From: Margaritispora aquatica
Taxonomy: Eukaryota > Ascomycota > Leotiomycetes > Helotiales > Discinellaceae
Length of the DNA stretch: 64,000 bases
Reading direction: 5' to 3'
Assembly (NCBI GenBank): GCA_007644065.1
Contig: VJWN01000003.1
Coordinates: 558,001-622,000 of the forward strand
The notes below the pieces were generated by a model, which saw only the letters and a program-made list of their open reading frames with translations, had not been told where the DNA came from and did not search any database. Made by a program: the position numbers and the translations under genes. Below are positions 36,143 through 48,437 of this stretch, piece by piece. Positions within the stretch are counted from its first letter, which is position 1. Each line of letters begins with the position of its first letter.

Positions 36143-38190
36143 CTAACCCGCAGCAAAGGTACTCTTCTTCCTCAACGTCTCACCGTACTTCCACAGCAAA
36201 AACGGTGCCGGAAACCCCAACGCTATTCCCAAGAACGCCAGCAGACTGTTTCCCCACCCATAATCCAGCTTCGCATACATATACGGCGCGAACAGCGGGA
36301 ATCCAAATCCAGCCAAACTCCTCAACACTGTCGCTGCCCCCACCGCACTCGCCGCATAGCGCGTATACGAATCAACAATATATGTCTGGATGCACTGAAA
36401 TCCGATAATGGTACCAGCAGAGAAAATAGCCGCGCCAATATTCGGCACAATCCAATGCGTGCGGTACTGCGCGGACCAGCCATATATAAACAAACCAGCC
36501 GGCACTAGCAACGCCCCAGGAATCATGAGCGGGACGCGAAACTCAGGCTTTCCCACGCCGCCATTCTTGGCCTTCAGGGCGCGATAGATGCGGTCCTGAC
36601 AGGGCGCGCAGATCTGCGTGCCGAGGAAGAAGCCCACACCTAGCGAGATGTAGTTCAGGCCACCGGTGGAGATGGATTCGTTGTAGCGGTTCTCCCAGAG
36701 CCCGGGGAAGGTCGACAGCACGAGGTACATGAGCCCGTAGAGGTAGGCCATGTAGATGGCGAGGACTTGGACGATGATTTGCGTGCCGAGGAGCTTGAAG
36801 GGGCGGATAAGCGAGATGCGGAGCGTGGTGCTGAGGGTGCGGTTGGGTGTGTCGTATTCGGTGTGCAGGGCCTCGTTGCCGGTTTCTTTGATCAGGGCCA
36901 GTTTCTTGCGGTGGAGGAGCACGGGGGCGTAGGTTTCTTGCAAGAAGAAAAGCCCGCCGATCTGAATGAGGAAGTCCGCTATGGTGGTTGCGTAGAACAC
37001 CCACCGCCAGCTGGTGTTCTCGGCTATGAAACCACCTGCTATGGGTCCAATGGCAGGGCCGAGGAGAGGCGCGAGAGAGTAGATGCTGATTGCCTTGCCT
37101 CTTTGCTCGGCTGTGAAGAGATCGGAGAGCACGCCTCCACCGATTGCTAGCGGTGCGCTTCCGCCCAGACCTGAGAGGAATCGGAAGGCGATTTCTTGTC
37201 CGGATGTCTTGGCGAGTCCGCAGCCCAGGTTGAAGAATAGATACACCAAGTTGGCGAGTTGGAGAACGATGACGCGCCCGAATATCTCGGAGAGGGGACC
37301 CAGGAAGAGAGGTCCCACGGCGTAGGCGAGCACGAAGATGGAGAGGACGAGGGATTGCATGATGGAGTTTGTTATATTGAATTCGCGGGCGATGGAGGTC
37401 AGTGCTGGTGCGACCATGGATGAAGAGACGGGTGAGATGAAGGTGAATGAAGACACTGTTTATGGTTAGCGAGCAGCAAAATGATAGAACAGCAACGATA
37501 CTTTGGTGATATGGGGGGATTAAAAAAGTAAATAAAAAAGAGATTAATGCTGAGGAAATTGGCATGAACGGAGGAAGGTTTTGAAAGTGCTTGAATTGAG
37601 GTGCACACTAAAGAGAGGACAAAATGATCAAGGGGGATTCGCTTACCAACAAGAGTTGCTGCCCATTTGCGTTTCATGGACCAATTTTTTGGATTCTTAG
37701 GATCCTAAGACGAAATCTCAGTAAACTCCCAAAAGGTCTTGGGTTATTCAGAACTTACATCTGGCCCATCCCAAGTCACAAGATTGGGATCCTTCACACT
37801 CCTCGCACTCTTCAACTTCTCCAATCCTTTCCCAGCCTCCAGATCTCTCTGGTCCTCAATCCCATCCCTCACTTCCGGCACGATTTCACCTGTTTCTTTC
37901 TCGTCCGAGTCGTTCTCCTCATCGTCTTCCCTTTTGGTAGATTCGCTATCATCGCTGCTCTCATTCTCCTTGTCGTCCTCGAGGTCTTCTTTCTCATGGT
38001 GATTGTCGTCATATCGGTGTCCGTGATACGATGCGTGGTCGTCGAGGAAGAATCCCGCTGATGCTGTACGCTCCAGTCGATTGGGTGATGGTGGTTGGCT
38101 GGAGGGTCGGCTTGAAGGGCGACTTGAGGGGCGGTTTGCTCTTGATGTGTTTATTGAAGCGAATCTCGCTCCATTGTTAGGTTCTGACAT
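36143..38190 (-). CDS. MFS drug:H+ antiporter (DHA1-type), 12 transmembrane segments
   Basis: Three minus-strand exons, 38190-37759, 37704-37647 and 37455-36143, give 600 aa. The first 145 residues are a cytoplasmic tail rich in Ser/Arg, then Asp/Glu (HHEKEDLEDDKENESSDD). It ends in the family hallmark VTWDGPDDPKNPKNWSMKRKW, completed exactly by the first splice. About twelve hydrophobic helices follow. The motif-A loop GPLSEIFGR lies after helix 2 and the antiporter motif GPAIGPIAGGFIAE in helix 5. Such transporters export toxic compounds, polyamines or metabolites across the plasma membrane using the proton gradient; the substrate is not predictable. The body of exon 3 is noticeably more GC-rich than neighbouring genes, so long shadow frames appear on the other strand. 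Confidence 0.92.
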
Positions 38191-38920
38191 ACTGGGGAAT
38201 AATAATTATGGTGGCGTTCACGCTATCTTGGTCGATTTCCCGTCTTTATGATCGATGACGTCGCTAGACTGTCAAATTATGGGATCTGTCTAGACCACAG
38301 AGATTTAATTGATAAAGAATGAGGACAATGTACATTACCTAGGGAGAATAATGAAACAGAAAGAAAGACAGAATGTTGAAACAAGAAAAGAGACAAGGCG
38401 TCGAACGTTCATAGAGGAGGAGAACGGGACAGGAGATATGCCCAGTAATTCCGCCCGTTTCGCCTACAAAAATGCATCGAAAGTGCGTACCATGATCGGT
38501 ATGTCGGACTTTCATACCAGTTAACTACCAAGCTTTATGGTAGCTCTACGTCACTAGACGCAAAGAGCCAAAGCGTGGCTGAGATTGTTGTGCTAGAAAG
38601 TGCTTTCTAACCGGTTATGCGGCACCTTTGCGACTTCAGATATTCTTGTCGAGTCATTGGACTGAGTTTCGGATCTGAAATAAGTGCGGAGTTACCACAT
38701 ATTGTGCTAAATCCGGAAGCGAGCGTGTCGTCGGCTATGCTCTTCCGCCTAACTCGATGGGAACACTTTTCCTCCTTGGATCCTCTATCATTAGCTTGGA
38801 TTTAGGGGTAATATCAACGGGAACTACGGAATATTTCAAATTGGAAATCTGTCATGCTGTAGGGCAAGTCTACTAACCCACAGCAACATTTTGCGTATTT
38901 TGTTCATATTGTCCTAATCC
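38191..38920. other. Intergenic, MFS promoter side
   Basis: About 730 bases between the MFS start and the stop of the bZIP gene, both on the minus strand. It includes the MFS promoter. A 71-codon plus-strand frame at 38309-38524 has no motif. Confidence 0.5.
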
Positions 38921-40674
38921 TTACATGTTACTCCCCACACGGATATTCTGATCTGCTTGAAACTGCGCTGTATGATCATAGAAGCCGTTTGGTATCGAAC
39001 TTGTCTCTAAGCCGAAGTTCGATTGACGGTGCGTTCCAAACTCGCCAGCTATCTTTTCAAATCCAAAAGGGTCTTCAGAAGCTACACATTCAACCACCTC
39101 AGATATCGGGATCACCGCAGGCATATCTTCTTTTAGCTGCGGGAACTCTTCCAAAAATTCGTTTGTCATGCGCCAGTGTTGCAGGTCGAAGGTCTGCTCT
39201 GCGAAAATGGTTGAAAATTGGTAGAGACCTGTCGAGTAATCCACTGTATATGCATCCTGGAGAGTGTAACCCCAAAGAAAGCGAAAGTTGTTCCAGAACA
39301 ACGAGAAGAATTTTTCAGAGCAGAAGTTATGAGGGTAGAGCACAAATCGCTCACGTAGAGCAGGCCTTTTTTCGTTAGTCTTTGAGTCTCTTGAGGAAAC
39401 ATCCGGTGAGCTTACCACACAAGAAAATCAACCAGAGGTGTATGGGGAATTAATCGCTGAGCAGGAAGTTCTCTCAGAAAGAACGGGAGAGCTTCTAAAT
39501 TCTGCTCGCTACGATTGGCTCGATACTGGTAACGTTAGTATAGATGGATATTTGAGTTCTGAGACGTACTCGAAGCATTAGGATCATGAGTCGAAGTATT
39601 GCTATCCTATCTGACTTTCCGCAATTGCTGAATACCGCTTGGTCCACGTGTCTCAATACTGTCCTGTACTTCAAATTAGCAAAGTTCTCGCAATTAAAGC
39701 TCTGCAATGATGCTTCTAATCAGGTGCTCTGAAAACAAGCTTCATTGAACAGACCACAAGGGATGCACATACCAGACAGGATCAAGCAGATATTTCTGAG
39801 ATACTACCTCCCACCCGTGCAAAACAGCTCTTACACATATGTCTGTATCGCGAGCTCTTAGAGCTGATGTTTCACGAATCTGCATTCTTGAGCAGCCTTC
39901 AAGCACAGTAGTTGTGAAGCGAACACTATCACAGCAATTGCATTCTTTCTTCTGGATAGGAAGGCGCGGTTGACCAAGAATTGATGTCCCTTGGAAGAAT
40001 GACTGATTCATTGTTATAATGGGAGTGCGAGGTTGCGGAATCTCATTGTCTCCCAGGAACATTTGCTGAGCATCTAAAACTTGAGTTGCAGGCATCGCTG
40101 AGCACAGATCCGCAAAGACATCATACATTGTCTGATATGATGCTCCGCCATCGTAGCTAGCAGTTGTGGTAAGCTCTTGTTTGGGAGATACATTCACGAG
40201 GTCCGTTGTCTCAGCATCGCCTTGCTCGGAATCTTGATCTGAGTACGGGCTATGGTGCGCTTTGTTATCTTCTTTGTTGTTAAGCGATATTTCTGTGCCG
40301 TGAATGTCAAATCAATTGAGCCAAGAAGCGTCAGGTAGCTTACCTGAACCACTAAATTTGCTTCCTACAAGCTTGCCAATAGCTTGTAGCGTTGTTTTGA
40401 GTTCCTCGTTCTGTTTCCTCTGATCTTCAAGCTGATCTATCAGGTCCTTGACATCCCCCGAGGTGTGGACTCTGGTCAACTCCTCAATGCGTGACTCGAG
40501 ATGAGCAATCAAGTTCTTTGTCTTAACTCGAGCACTGCGCTGCGCCTGCCGGTCAATTTCTCTTTTCCGAGCTAGCCGTGTCCCAGAGAGCTTTTTCTGA
40601 GGTTTGCGAGTTCCTGTTTGCGCATGTCGAGTCTCTGAGGTAGCCGAACCTTCTGAATATGCATATTCTGCCAT
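38921..40674 (-). CDS. bZIP transcription factor with DUF3425 domain
   Basis: Five minus-strand exons, 40674-40344, 40292-39773, 39663-39570, 39525-39416 and 39365-38921, give 499 aa with every phase closing. Residues 33-56 form the basic region (RLARKREIDRQAQRSARVKT), followed by a leucine-zipper-like heptad pattern (LIAHLESRIEELTR) and a second coiled stretch to about residue 108. The position of the usual bZIP asparagine is Asp41, as is common in this fungal subgroup. The C-terminal half is the DUF3425 domain: DPVWTVLRHVDQAVFSNCG, LRLM, HTPLVDFLVWPALRERFVLY and TGLYQFSTIF, rebuilt precisely across four introns. It should act in the nucleus as a DNA-binding regulator. It lies 731 bases from the MFS transporter start and 2.1 kb from a Zn2Cys6 factor; its targets are unknown. 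Confidence 0.92.
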
Positions 40675-42817
40675 TTTGATGTGACGAGGTAGAAATTTCA
40701 GTTTTCAGTGAAATTTGGCGATTAATCTATGGCTCATTTAAGAGTAAGGGGGTATTTAGATTGAAAAGAAGTGTCTGGGAGATCCACAGAAAATCTGGGG
40801 AAACCTCCGTTCACAGTTTACCCCGCGTAATATCCTCAATTGAGCCCGTGCCTCGGAGCTAGCAAGGTGCTGCAACAGATTTGGCCATCACATGCAACGG
40901 ATATACTTCTATCTTAGGAGAATATAACCGGATATCAAGGGTAAATGCTCAAAAGGCTGACCGGAAGTGACGGGAATAAGGGCGATGGGAGAAGAGATGA
41001 CGAGATCCCGTTTATCATCGAGGGGGAGGCTGGGAGACGAAGCTGTGTTTCAACGCAGCGTCGTATTATGCATCGTAAATGGCAGTCGTCTATGCATATA
41101 ACGAAGCCTGTTAAGACAGAAGCTGGACTTTTGCGCTTCGGTGAGCATGCACATAATCTTCTAAGATGAAATCTCTTCTCTTTTAGAATAGAGAATCGGT
41201 GAAAGGTCATACCACGACAAAGCCAGAAAAGAGACTTGTACCACAGGCGGTTGATTGCTCGCCCGATCAATCAATATCAAAGCAGCAACATGATTGCGGA
41301 AGCACGATAAGCGAACCTCAAAAGATTGGTAATGGGATTTCAGACAGAATTTGGTACCTTGCATTGCAGGGTGAACAGCTATGTTCTTTCTTATTTGTGG
41401 CATGTCAAAGTATTCCAACAAAGGCAGCCCTTGCATCGTGTTCGTCTGTCCTGTAGAAGTATATGACTATCCGAAATATGAAACGTAGATATGAAGGAAC
41501 TTTGTGCGAATCGAGGCACTACGCAACCCACAGCGCATTACAAGAAGTGGGTAAAACGCATACACATAATCTGCAATACGTTCTACTTCCATCACTTGAT
41601 GGTGGCCTCGACAGATGCTCCCACAATCTTCTTCTCCTCCGCATCGTGTTTACAACCACCTGATTCTAGAGTCTGTGGATACTGACACACTTCAAGGCTT
41701 CGACAAACAGTCAGTACATAGACGCAAGAGAATTGCTTGTGAAGAATTCTGTGTTCATACCCAACAAGGGAGAAGTGCAGATCGAAACAGAGAGAAGTAC
41801 CGAAGTGCACAGACGCTAATATCCTTCCCGCAGCTAGTGTAGCGTGAGCTTGGCTCCAACCTCACCCCATGGGAGCTCTTTTTCCAACCCCTCCCTCATC
41901 AACGCGGTATTACTTTCAGGCTATGAACAAGCCCATTATTATTATTGGCCGCGATAACTCCGATATCTTGAAATTTGCCATGTATCTTATGTCTTATGTC
42001 TCGCCAAATTAGTTGTTTACTCTGACTCTTGGGGGTGGGAGTCATTTGAAGCCAGCATGAAGCAAAAAGTCAAAGGATTTCTCTTTTGGGGGTCTTCCTT
42101 GCCCAAGATCAAATTCCAACGTCAGCAGTAATGGATTCTATGTTCCTACGTTGAAAGCACTGTTCTTGCTTGGAGCTCGCTGTCATAACGTAAAACGCGA
42201 GTTGAAAGTGACATCGGTTCTATGCAAATGCAAATTCGAATACTCCTCAAAATTAAGTCACAGCTGCTTTGCCAATGTTGTCATTCATGTATACTGTGCT
42301 AGTCGCTAGTGTAATATTATTCTCATGTAAATATTACTGGTGCTAGGGGAAAACCTGTAGCCTACCAGAACCCGATTATGTCAGTGCATTTAAGGAGCCA
42401 TTCACATGGTCTCAATCAAGTAAGCCACGCCGAGCTATTTTTTGTACATTAAGACCGCTTTTAGCGCCGTTCTAGTAGCGTTCTGCTCTGTCAGCAAGGT
42501 CCTTACATGGATGAATAAGCAGAAAATTGCTTGTTGGATATTGTATGACATACTAGAATTGGGGAGAGAATGTCTTGAATTCTAGAGAAAGTATGTACTT
42601 TCATAGAGTGATTGTTGATTTTCAATCTTAAGGCCGTTGAAAATGATAAGGCCGATCATTTTGCTTTGCAAGAATGAACCTTCGGGATTCTTTTCGAAGT
42701 TTATCAAGCAACGGCTTCTCTCACCAAAGTCATAAAAAGTATTTATGCTTGACTGAAGTCTGGAAATACAATTAATACAGAGGCATCAAAGTGATACGTT
42801 CGTAGCGCTACTGAAGA
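40675..42817. other. Long intergenic region between two transcription factor genes
   Basis: About 2.1 kb between divergently transcribed regulator genes. Frames of up to 111 codons occur, but they overlap on opposite strands and have no recognisable motif. It probably contains both promoters. I see no RNA gene or repeat. Confidence 0.5.
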
Positions 42818-44027
42818 ATGAGTACGAGTCACAGCCAAGCAAGCGGATCTGGTGGAGCCCCACTACCCAAGAAGAGAAATCGATCTCTTTTGTCATGCAC
42901 TGAATGCCACAGGCGGAAACAAAAGTGCAATCGTGCACGACCATGTTTCGATTGTATCGAGAGAGATCGACCCCAGGAATGCAAGTATCTACCGCCAATG
43001 TATGATTCTGCTCCCAGCTCAGACCTTTCACTAATATCACCTGCCACAGACAATCTAACATCAGTCCAAGCGAGCAGCGCAAACTTATCATATCGCGTCA
43101 AAGAAGGATCGCAACAGGTGCGGAAGTCGAGCTTACCCCCGAATCAGTGCATGCTCTCTCGGTATCCCAGTCCATGGCTTACGAAACCCCGAGTTTCGCA
43201 GAGGGGCAGCAAAAGACACTAGAGGAGCGCGAGTTCCTCGACTTAGCGAAAAGTATCTTGACAGAGATTGATAAGAAGCTGCGAGAGTTCCCAGAGTATC
43301 CACCGAAACGGCCAATGTCTCCTAATGTTTCCAGTGGATTGAGTTATGGCGTCCATCAGTATGGGTCCTCGCTTAACGGATCGGACCCCTTTTCAATACT
43401 CCCTGATGTGCCGGGTGAGCCGGTTCCGAAACAGCTTCTAATTCGGTATTATATTGAGCGATTAGCGCCCTGGATGGGTGCGTATCTTCTCTTACTTCTC
43501 TATCCTATTTAATGACAACTAAGCTCAGTTCGTAGCATACCTCGATGACGACGCGCATGAGCAGATTCCAAGATTGGCATGGCTTCCATTCGCTCTGCGT
43601 CACAAGGCCTTGTTCAACGCGCTTCTCTTGACAGCAGCTGTACATCTCAACCGTCGCCGACCTCTCCGCAATCCAGCGGCCATGCTCTGGTTCAAGATCG
43701 AAACAATCCGCGTCGCCAATGAAAACATGAATATTCCCGAGGAAGCCGCATCTGACGAGCAGATCATGGTCGCCATGGTGTTGCTATACTTCAATGTGAG
43801 TTCGATATACCAATTCCCAGTAGCTTCAGTATAATCACTAATCGTAACAGGTTGGTGGTGGAAACGTCGAAGAATATGAAATTCACTTGAATGGTATTGA
43901 TCAGATGATCAAATTAAGAGGAGGAATCCCAAATCTTGGGATGAGAGGAATGGTGAAGAATTGGCTCAAGTTCTGCTATGGTCCATGGAAGGGCGATTGG
44001 GAATCACCTCGCTTGTCATTCCGGTGA
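42818..44027 (+). CDS. Zn2Cys6 (fungal-type) transcription factor
   Basis: Four exons, 42818-42999, 43050-43477, 43524-43795 and 43851-44027, give 352 aa. The binuclear zinc cluster uses Cys27, 30, 37, 43, 46 and 55 (SCTECHRRKQKC, then RPCFDC and EC) after a basic stretch PKKRNR. The body is a shortened fungal transcription factor domain (YYIERLAPWMAQFVAYLDDD, LLLTAAVHLNRRR, EEYEIHLNGIDQMIKLRGG, FCYGPWKGDWE). Intron 1 (GTATGA, ACTAAT branch, CCACAG) moves the reading frame to the correct one. Intron 2 ends at an AAG acceptor (43523), unusual but required for the frame. It is a likely pathway-specific activator. It converges on the isochorismatase-like gene with only 82 bases between stop codons, so co-function is plausible but unproven. 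Confidence 0.85.
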
Positions 44028-44109
44028 ACGCGTGCCTCTGGCCAAAGAAAATGCGAGCATTGAGAAATGCATTTAATTTCTCGCTAGTCCTCCAGTTGCA
44101 TCCTCTCCA

Positions 44110-44835
44110 TTACTTTTCTTCCAAAGTCTTGCTCCATTCACCAACAGTCTTCACTTCGTTCGCGAACAAAGGCCAGATAAGATCTGTTGCTGCTGCCGTC
44201 TGTTCAACCGACCAACCAGCAGTGCAATCTTTCAACATGGTTATGTGATATCCACTAAGTCTGTCAGCTTCTGTTTCCGCAATGGATTCCTCTTCACTTA
44301 CAGTTCATAAGCATAACGAGCAGTTGACTCCAAGCAAGTATTGGCAGTCAAGCCCCCAAACACAAGATGCGTAATCTCTCTCTGCTTCAACTGGTAATCC
44401 AAATCCGTATTCTGGAACGAGCTATTCTCATCAGCCCACCACCTCACATATCACTTTTACTCAGCACCAGGATCCCAATCAAACTCACCTACTACACCAA
44501 TGCTTCGAGACCACCACATCCCCGCCCACCACATCAGGCTCCAGACCCTCATACATCTCGACGCCCCATGAGCCCTCCTCAAACGCCACATTCATCTTCT
44601 GTCCCAGCTGCGCCGCGGTCGGGTGCATCCAGCCTGCCAGGAAGCCCGGTTTGACCTGCTGGTGCAGGCCATAATAGATGGGGATCTTGTGCTTGCGGGC
44701 TGCGGTGACCATTTCTTTGAGGTGCACGATGGTGTTGTTGGCGGCGAGGGAGGAGGCGAGGAGGTGGGTTAGCTTGCCGGAGGGGTGTAGGAAGTCATTG
44801 TAAGGGTCGATGAGGATTATGGCTGTTTTTGACAT
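44110..44835 (-). CDS. Isochorismatase-like cysteine hydrolase
   Basis: Three minus-strand exons, 44835-44489, 44421-44302 and 44254-44110, give 203 aa, a normal length. The catalytic triad of the family is present: Asp10 in ILIDPYNDF, Lys111 in VVSKHW and Cys145 in GLTANTCLEST, with the usual cis-peptide region before the cysteine. The C-terminus GYHITMLKDCTAGWS is also typical. Members hydrolyse small amides, imides or vinyl ethers (for example nicotinamide, N-carbamoyl compounds, isochorismate) in the cytosol. The exact substrate cannot be read, and no secretion signal is seen. Neighbours, a Zn2Cys6 regulator and an amidase, suggest amide or nitrogen metabolism. Confidence 0.9.
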
Positions 44836-45771
44836 AGTTGCTGTTGGGTGTTGGAGAGAGAGGTGGTAGCGCTGCCTGTGAATGTAGGATGATTTGCGTT
44901 TGTGGGAATCTAGGAGTTTGTTGAGAGCTTTATACTGTTTATGCTGTTCTATTTCGCCGTCTTGAGCTCATCGTGAGCGATGTTCTAAGCGAGGGAATCG
45001 GTGTTACTGCACAACAGCAAGCTGCTTACATACGAAGCGGAGAAGTGGGGTAAGCTGCAGCCAAAACATTCTCATGGGATAGAAGAGAGATCTTGATACA
45101 TGAGCTTATTGTGTCTCTGTGGATCTGCCCTAGTTACTTTGCAGCGAAGGAGTTCATCCAGTCAAGAGTGCAGTGACATGATTGGGTCAAGTGGGGGCTT
45201 ACTTAGCGAGTTGCGTTAACGCCGCTTGGAGGCGTATGTTGTGCAAGAGATTACTGTCGTACGAGCAAAAGTAAGATACCGTTAGTAAGAGAAACGGTGT
45301 TAATGTCATGCAAGTCAATAGTGAGAATCGCCGTTTGCATGCCCAGTCTTGAGCTCGCAAAATGCTTCATCTAGATTAGTGCACCACATGAAACAGCCCG
45401 ATTCATCGCATACTTGTCCGATTATTAAACACCCTGCTTGCCCAGAGTTTGATGGATTACTCGCCATGTGTGCTTCGTAGAATTCGACAAACAAAGACGT
45501 CGCTTAGAGTGAATATTCAGAACCTGTAGGCTAATTGACGGAGTCGAGTTGATTCGCTCTTTATTCCTGTATATGAATAAAACCGAGATCTTTGGCAAGG
45601 TAGCATAGGATACATACAATTCCATCGGTAAGCCTGCTTTCGTTACAAAGTCTAGATAGTATACACTTCTTTAACTCCGGCATACTATCTTCATGCGCTG
45701 AATTTCGGCTCATGAGGAGCTGCTGATCAAACCAGCCTATTGCAAAGAAATGCATTCAAAATCTAACGATG

Positions 45772-45787
45772 GGATCTTATAAGATCC
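45772..45787. promoter_or_regulatory. Perfect 16-bp palindrome
   Basis: GGATCTTATAAGATCC reads the same on both strands. It lies about 500 bases before the amidase start. It could be a dimeric regulator site; no known factor is assigned. Confidence 0.35.
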
Positions 45788-46086
45788 AATATCTAGAATC
45801 ATCATAGATTGCTTTGGTATGTGGTTTGAAAAGTACGAGATTTCAATATGCTGAAGACGTAGTCAGCTGGGGCCGGGGGCCGGCTTCTGCGCGGCCGGAA
45901 GAGCTCTCTCGACACCCCTATCTAAATGCCCGAGACGAGTTGTGCTTCGAGGGGAGGAGAAGAAATCATGTCTCGGTCTCAGAAATACGTCCCGTGGTAG
46001 TATATAGTAACATGGTTATCAAAGTAACGGCGAGGGCGAGGTATTCTCTCCAACGATGACAACTCCATTACCCCGCCGGCTCAGAC

Positions 46087-46110
46087 GATAAGCCTCGAAC
46101 TTGGCTTATC
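46087..46110. promoter_or_regulatory. Inverted GATAAGCC pair, AreA/NIT2-type site
   Basis: GATAAGCC at 46087-46094 and GGCTTATC at 46103-46110 are perfect inverted copies with an 8-base spacer. They end 172 bases before the amidase ATG. HGATAR pairs are the established binding sites of the nitrogen regulators AreA and NIT2. Confidence 0.65.
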
Positions 46111-46282
46111 GACCCCGCCATGTTGATGGTCCTCCACCTATGGGGTCACGACATCAGATCAGGCTTCTTAGCTGTGAATGCTTCTCTAGAAACGCGTTGT
46201 GCTCCATATCCCTCATTCCGATCATTACTATCTTAAACGTTGCAAGCTCACAAAGAAACGTTAACATTTCAACCTACCACAA

Positions 46283-48235
46283 ATGTCCACAATGATAGCA
46301 GAATGGCAAGCCCTTGCAGAAGACAAACGCAGCCGCATCTCAAGCTCAATCCCAGAAGCATGGCGCATTCAGAGCCTCCCCACCACGGATTCCGTGATGG
46401 ACTTCCCCACCAAATCAGGCATCATGAGTGCCGAGGAGCTGGCTATTACCGAATCCAGTGCGGTGGACTTAGTTAAGAAGTTAGCTACAGGCGAGCTAAG
46501 TTCGGTGGCTGTGACGACGGCGTTTTGTAAGAGAGCTGCTATGGCTCATCAGTTGGTGAGTTGTTCGAGAAAAGACGCTGAGGAAGAGGAAGAATTAGAG
46601 GTGTTGATCAAAGATAGGTGAATTGTGCGCTGGAATTCTTCCCAGACATGGCGCTTGCGAGGGCTAAGGAGCTTGATGAGATTCTGAAGAAGACTGGGAA
46701 GCCAGTTGGGCCTCTTCATGGGTTGCCAATTTCACTGAAGGACCAGTTTCGAATCAAAGTTAGTATTCTCCGCCTATGTGCTTTGAGATTTGAAAATTAA
46801 CGAGAAAGGGACTTGAAACATCAATGGGTTATGTAGCTTGGCTAGGGAAGTATGATGAGGGGAATTCTGTCCTTGTTGACCTGCTTTTGAAAGCCGGTGC
46901 AGTTTTCTATGTCAAGACTAGTGTTCCACAGAGTTTGATGGTCTGTGAGACTGTGAACAATGTCATCGGGAGGACGAACAACCCTCGTATGTGCACCTAC
47001 GCAGATCCATGGAATCAAGCTGATATTGAGTAGGAAATAAGAACTGGTCATGTGGTGGCTCTTCCGGTGGTGAAGGAGCTATGGTAGGATTCCGAGGTGG
47101 GATTATCGGTGTTGGAACCGATATTGGTGAGTTCTGGACTAAACCTAGCCGAGTAGCTCACTGAACAAATCTAGGTGGATCAATTCGAATTCCTTCGGCA
47201 TTTAACTTCCTTTATGGTCTTCGACCATCCCACGGACGGCTGCCATACGGCAGAATGGCCAACTCAATGGAAGGACAAGAAACCGTACACAGTGTGTGTG
47301 GTCCACTGACACATTCAATTCAAGGTAACTTACAACCCCCATGTAACCCACCAACATCTAACAAAATCTAGACATGGAACTCTTCGTAAAATCCGTTCTC
47401 GCTCAAGAGCCATGGAAGTACGACTCAAAAGTCATTCCACTCCCCTGGCGCCAAGCCGAAACAGATGCAATGAAATCCAAAATCTCGTCTGGAGGTCTAA
47501 CCCTCGGCTATTTCAACTGCGACGGGAATGTCTTACCTCACCCCCCAATCCTCAGAGGTATACAAACCGTGATCGATACCATGAAGAAGAACGGACACTC
47601 GATTTTCGATTGGAAGCCGTATAAGCATCCATACGCCGTCGATCTCATCAACGGAATCTATGCTTCGGACGGAGGGGCTGATATCTTCGACACTTTGAAA
47701 GAATCAGGGGAGCCTGCAGTCCCAAATTTCGGTGATCTTATCAATCCTTCCCTGCCGAAGATTGATATGAATGCGCTCTGGGATGTGCATTTGAAGAAGT
47801 GGAATTATCAAATGGAGTACCTTGAGCAGATTCGGATCAAAGAGGAAGAATTGGGTAAGGAAATTGATGCCATCATCATGCCTATCACGCCCACTGCTGC
47901 TGTTCGCCATAACCAGTTTAAGTATTATGGTTACGCTAGCGCGATCAACTTGTTGGACTTTACGAGCGTGGTTGTGCCGGTCACTTTTGCGGACAAGGGG
48001 ATTGATAAGAAGGATGAGGGATATGTGCCTCTGGGCGAGTTAGACAAGCTCGTACAGGCTGAATGTGAGTGCCCTCGCGTTTCAATGAGCGATACTGACT
48101 TGGCTAGATGACGCGGAGGCTTACCATGGAGCACCTGTTGCGGTGCAGATTGTGGGACGAAGATTGACAGAGGAAAAGATCATGGCAATTGCAGCCGAAG
48201 TTGGGCGTTTGTTGGGGAATGAAGTCGCCTCTTAG
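46283..48235 (+). CDS. Amidase (amidase-signature serine hydrolase, acetamidase-like)
   Basis: Seven exons, 46283-46555, 46618-46758, 46809-46986, 47034-47126, 47175-47324, 47372-48064 and 48108-48235, give 551 aa. The Ser-Ser-Lys triad is intact: Lys132 in [10 protein letters not shown], cis-Ser207 in [12 protein letters not shown] and nucleophile Ser231 in [12 protein letters not shown]. The spacings (75 and 24 residues) are those of the family. It hydrolyses carboxamides to acid plus ammonia in the cytosol; acetamide-like or larger amides are possible substrates. The C-terminus ([19 protein letters not shown]) is canonical. Intron 2 ends at an AAG acceptor (46808); other sites are standard. 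The inverted GATA pair upstream points to nitrogen repression control. It is divergent from the isochorismatase-like gene, 1.4 kb away. Confidence 0.93.
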
Positions 48236-48437
48236 ACGTTGCGAGCTAGGATCCTGAGCGTTAATATGTCGTCAATTACTCATTGAGCTAGACACTAAGC
48301 TTACAGTAGGCATGAACAGACCTTGTGTCTGGTTAACATCCTTTGCTTTCCCTCGGTACCGCCTTTGCAAATACTGTGAAGAGATAAAGAGTAAAGTGTA
48401 TCGGTATTATCACTCATCGGGTTCTCCCAATTGTGCA

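Larger units (their letters stand above)
44836..46282. other. Intergenic region with amidase promoter
   Basis: About 1.45 kb between the divergent hydrolase and amidase genes. It contains a perfect 16-bp palindrome and an inverted GATAAGCC pair (both listed). Frames under 82 codons are not convincing genes. Confidence 0.6.

Noticed and set aside
36767..37150. 127-codon plus-strand frame opposite the MFS gene
   Set aside because: It is an antisense shadow without a domain and depends on the codon bias of the MFS exon.
36543..37565. 340-codon minus-strand frame within the MFS gene
   Set aside because: It overlaps MFS exon 3 in another frame of the same strand. It is Arg/His/Pro-rich, as expected for a shadow of GC-rich coding sequence, while the MFS frame has all family motifs.
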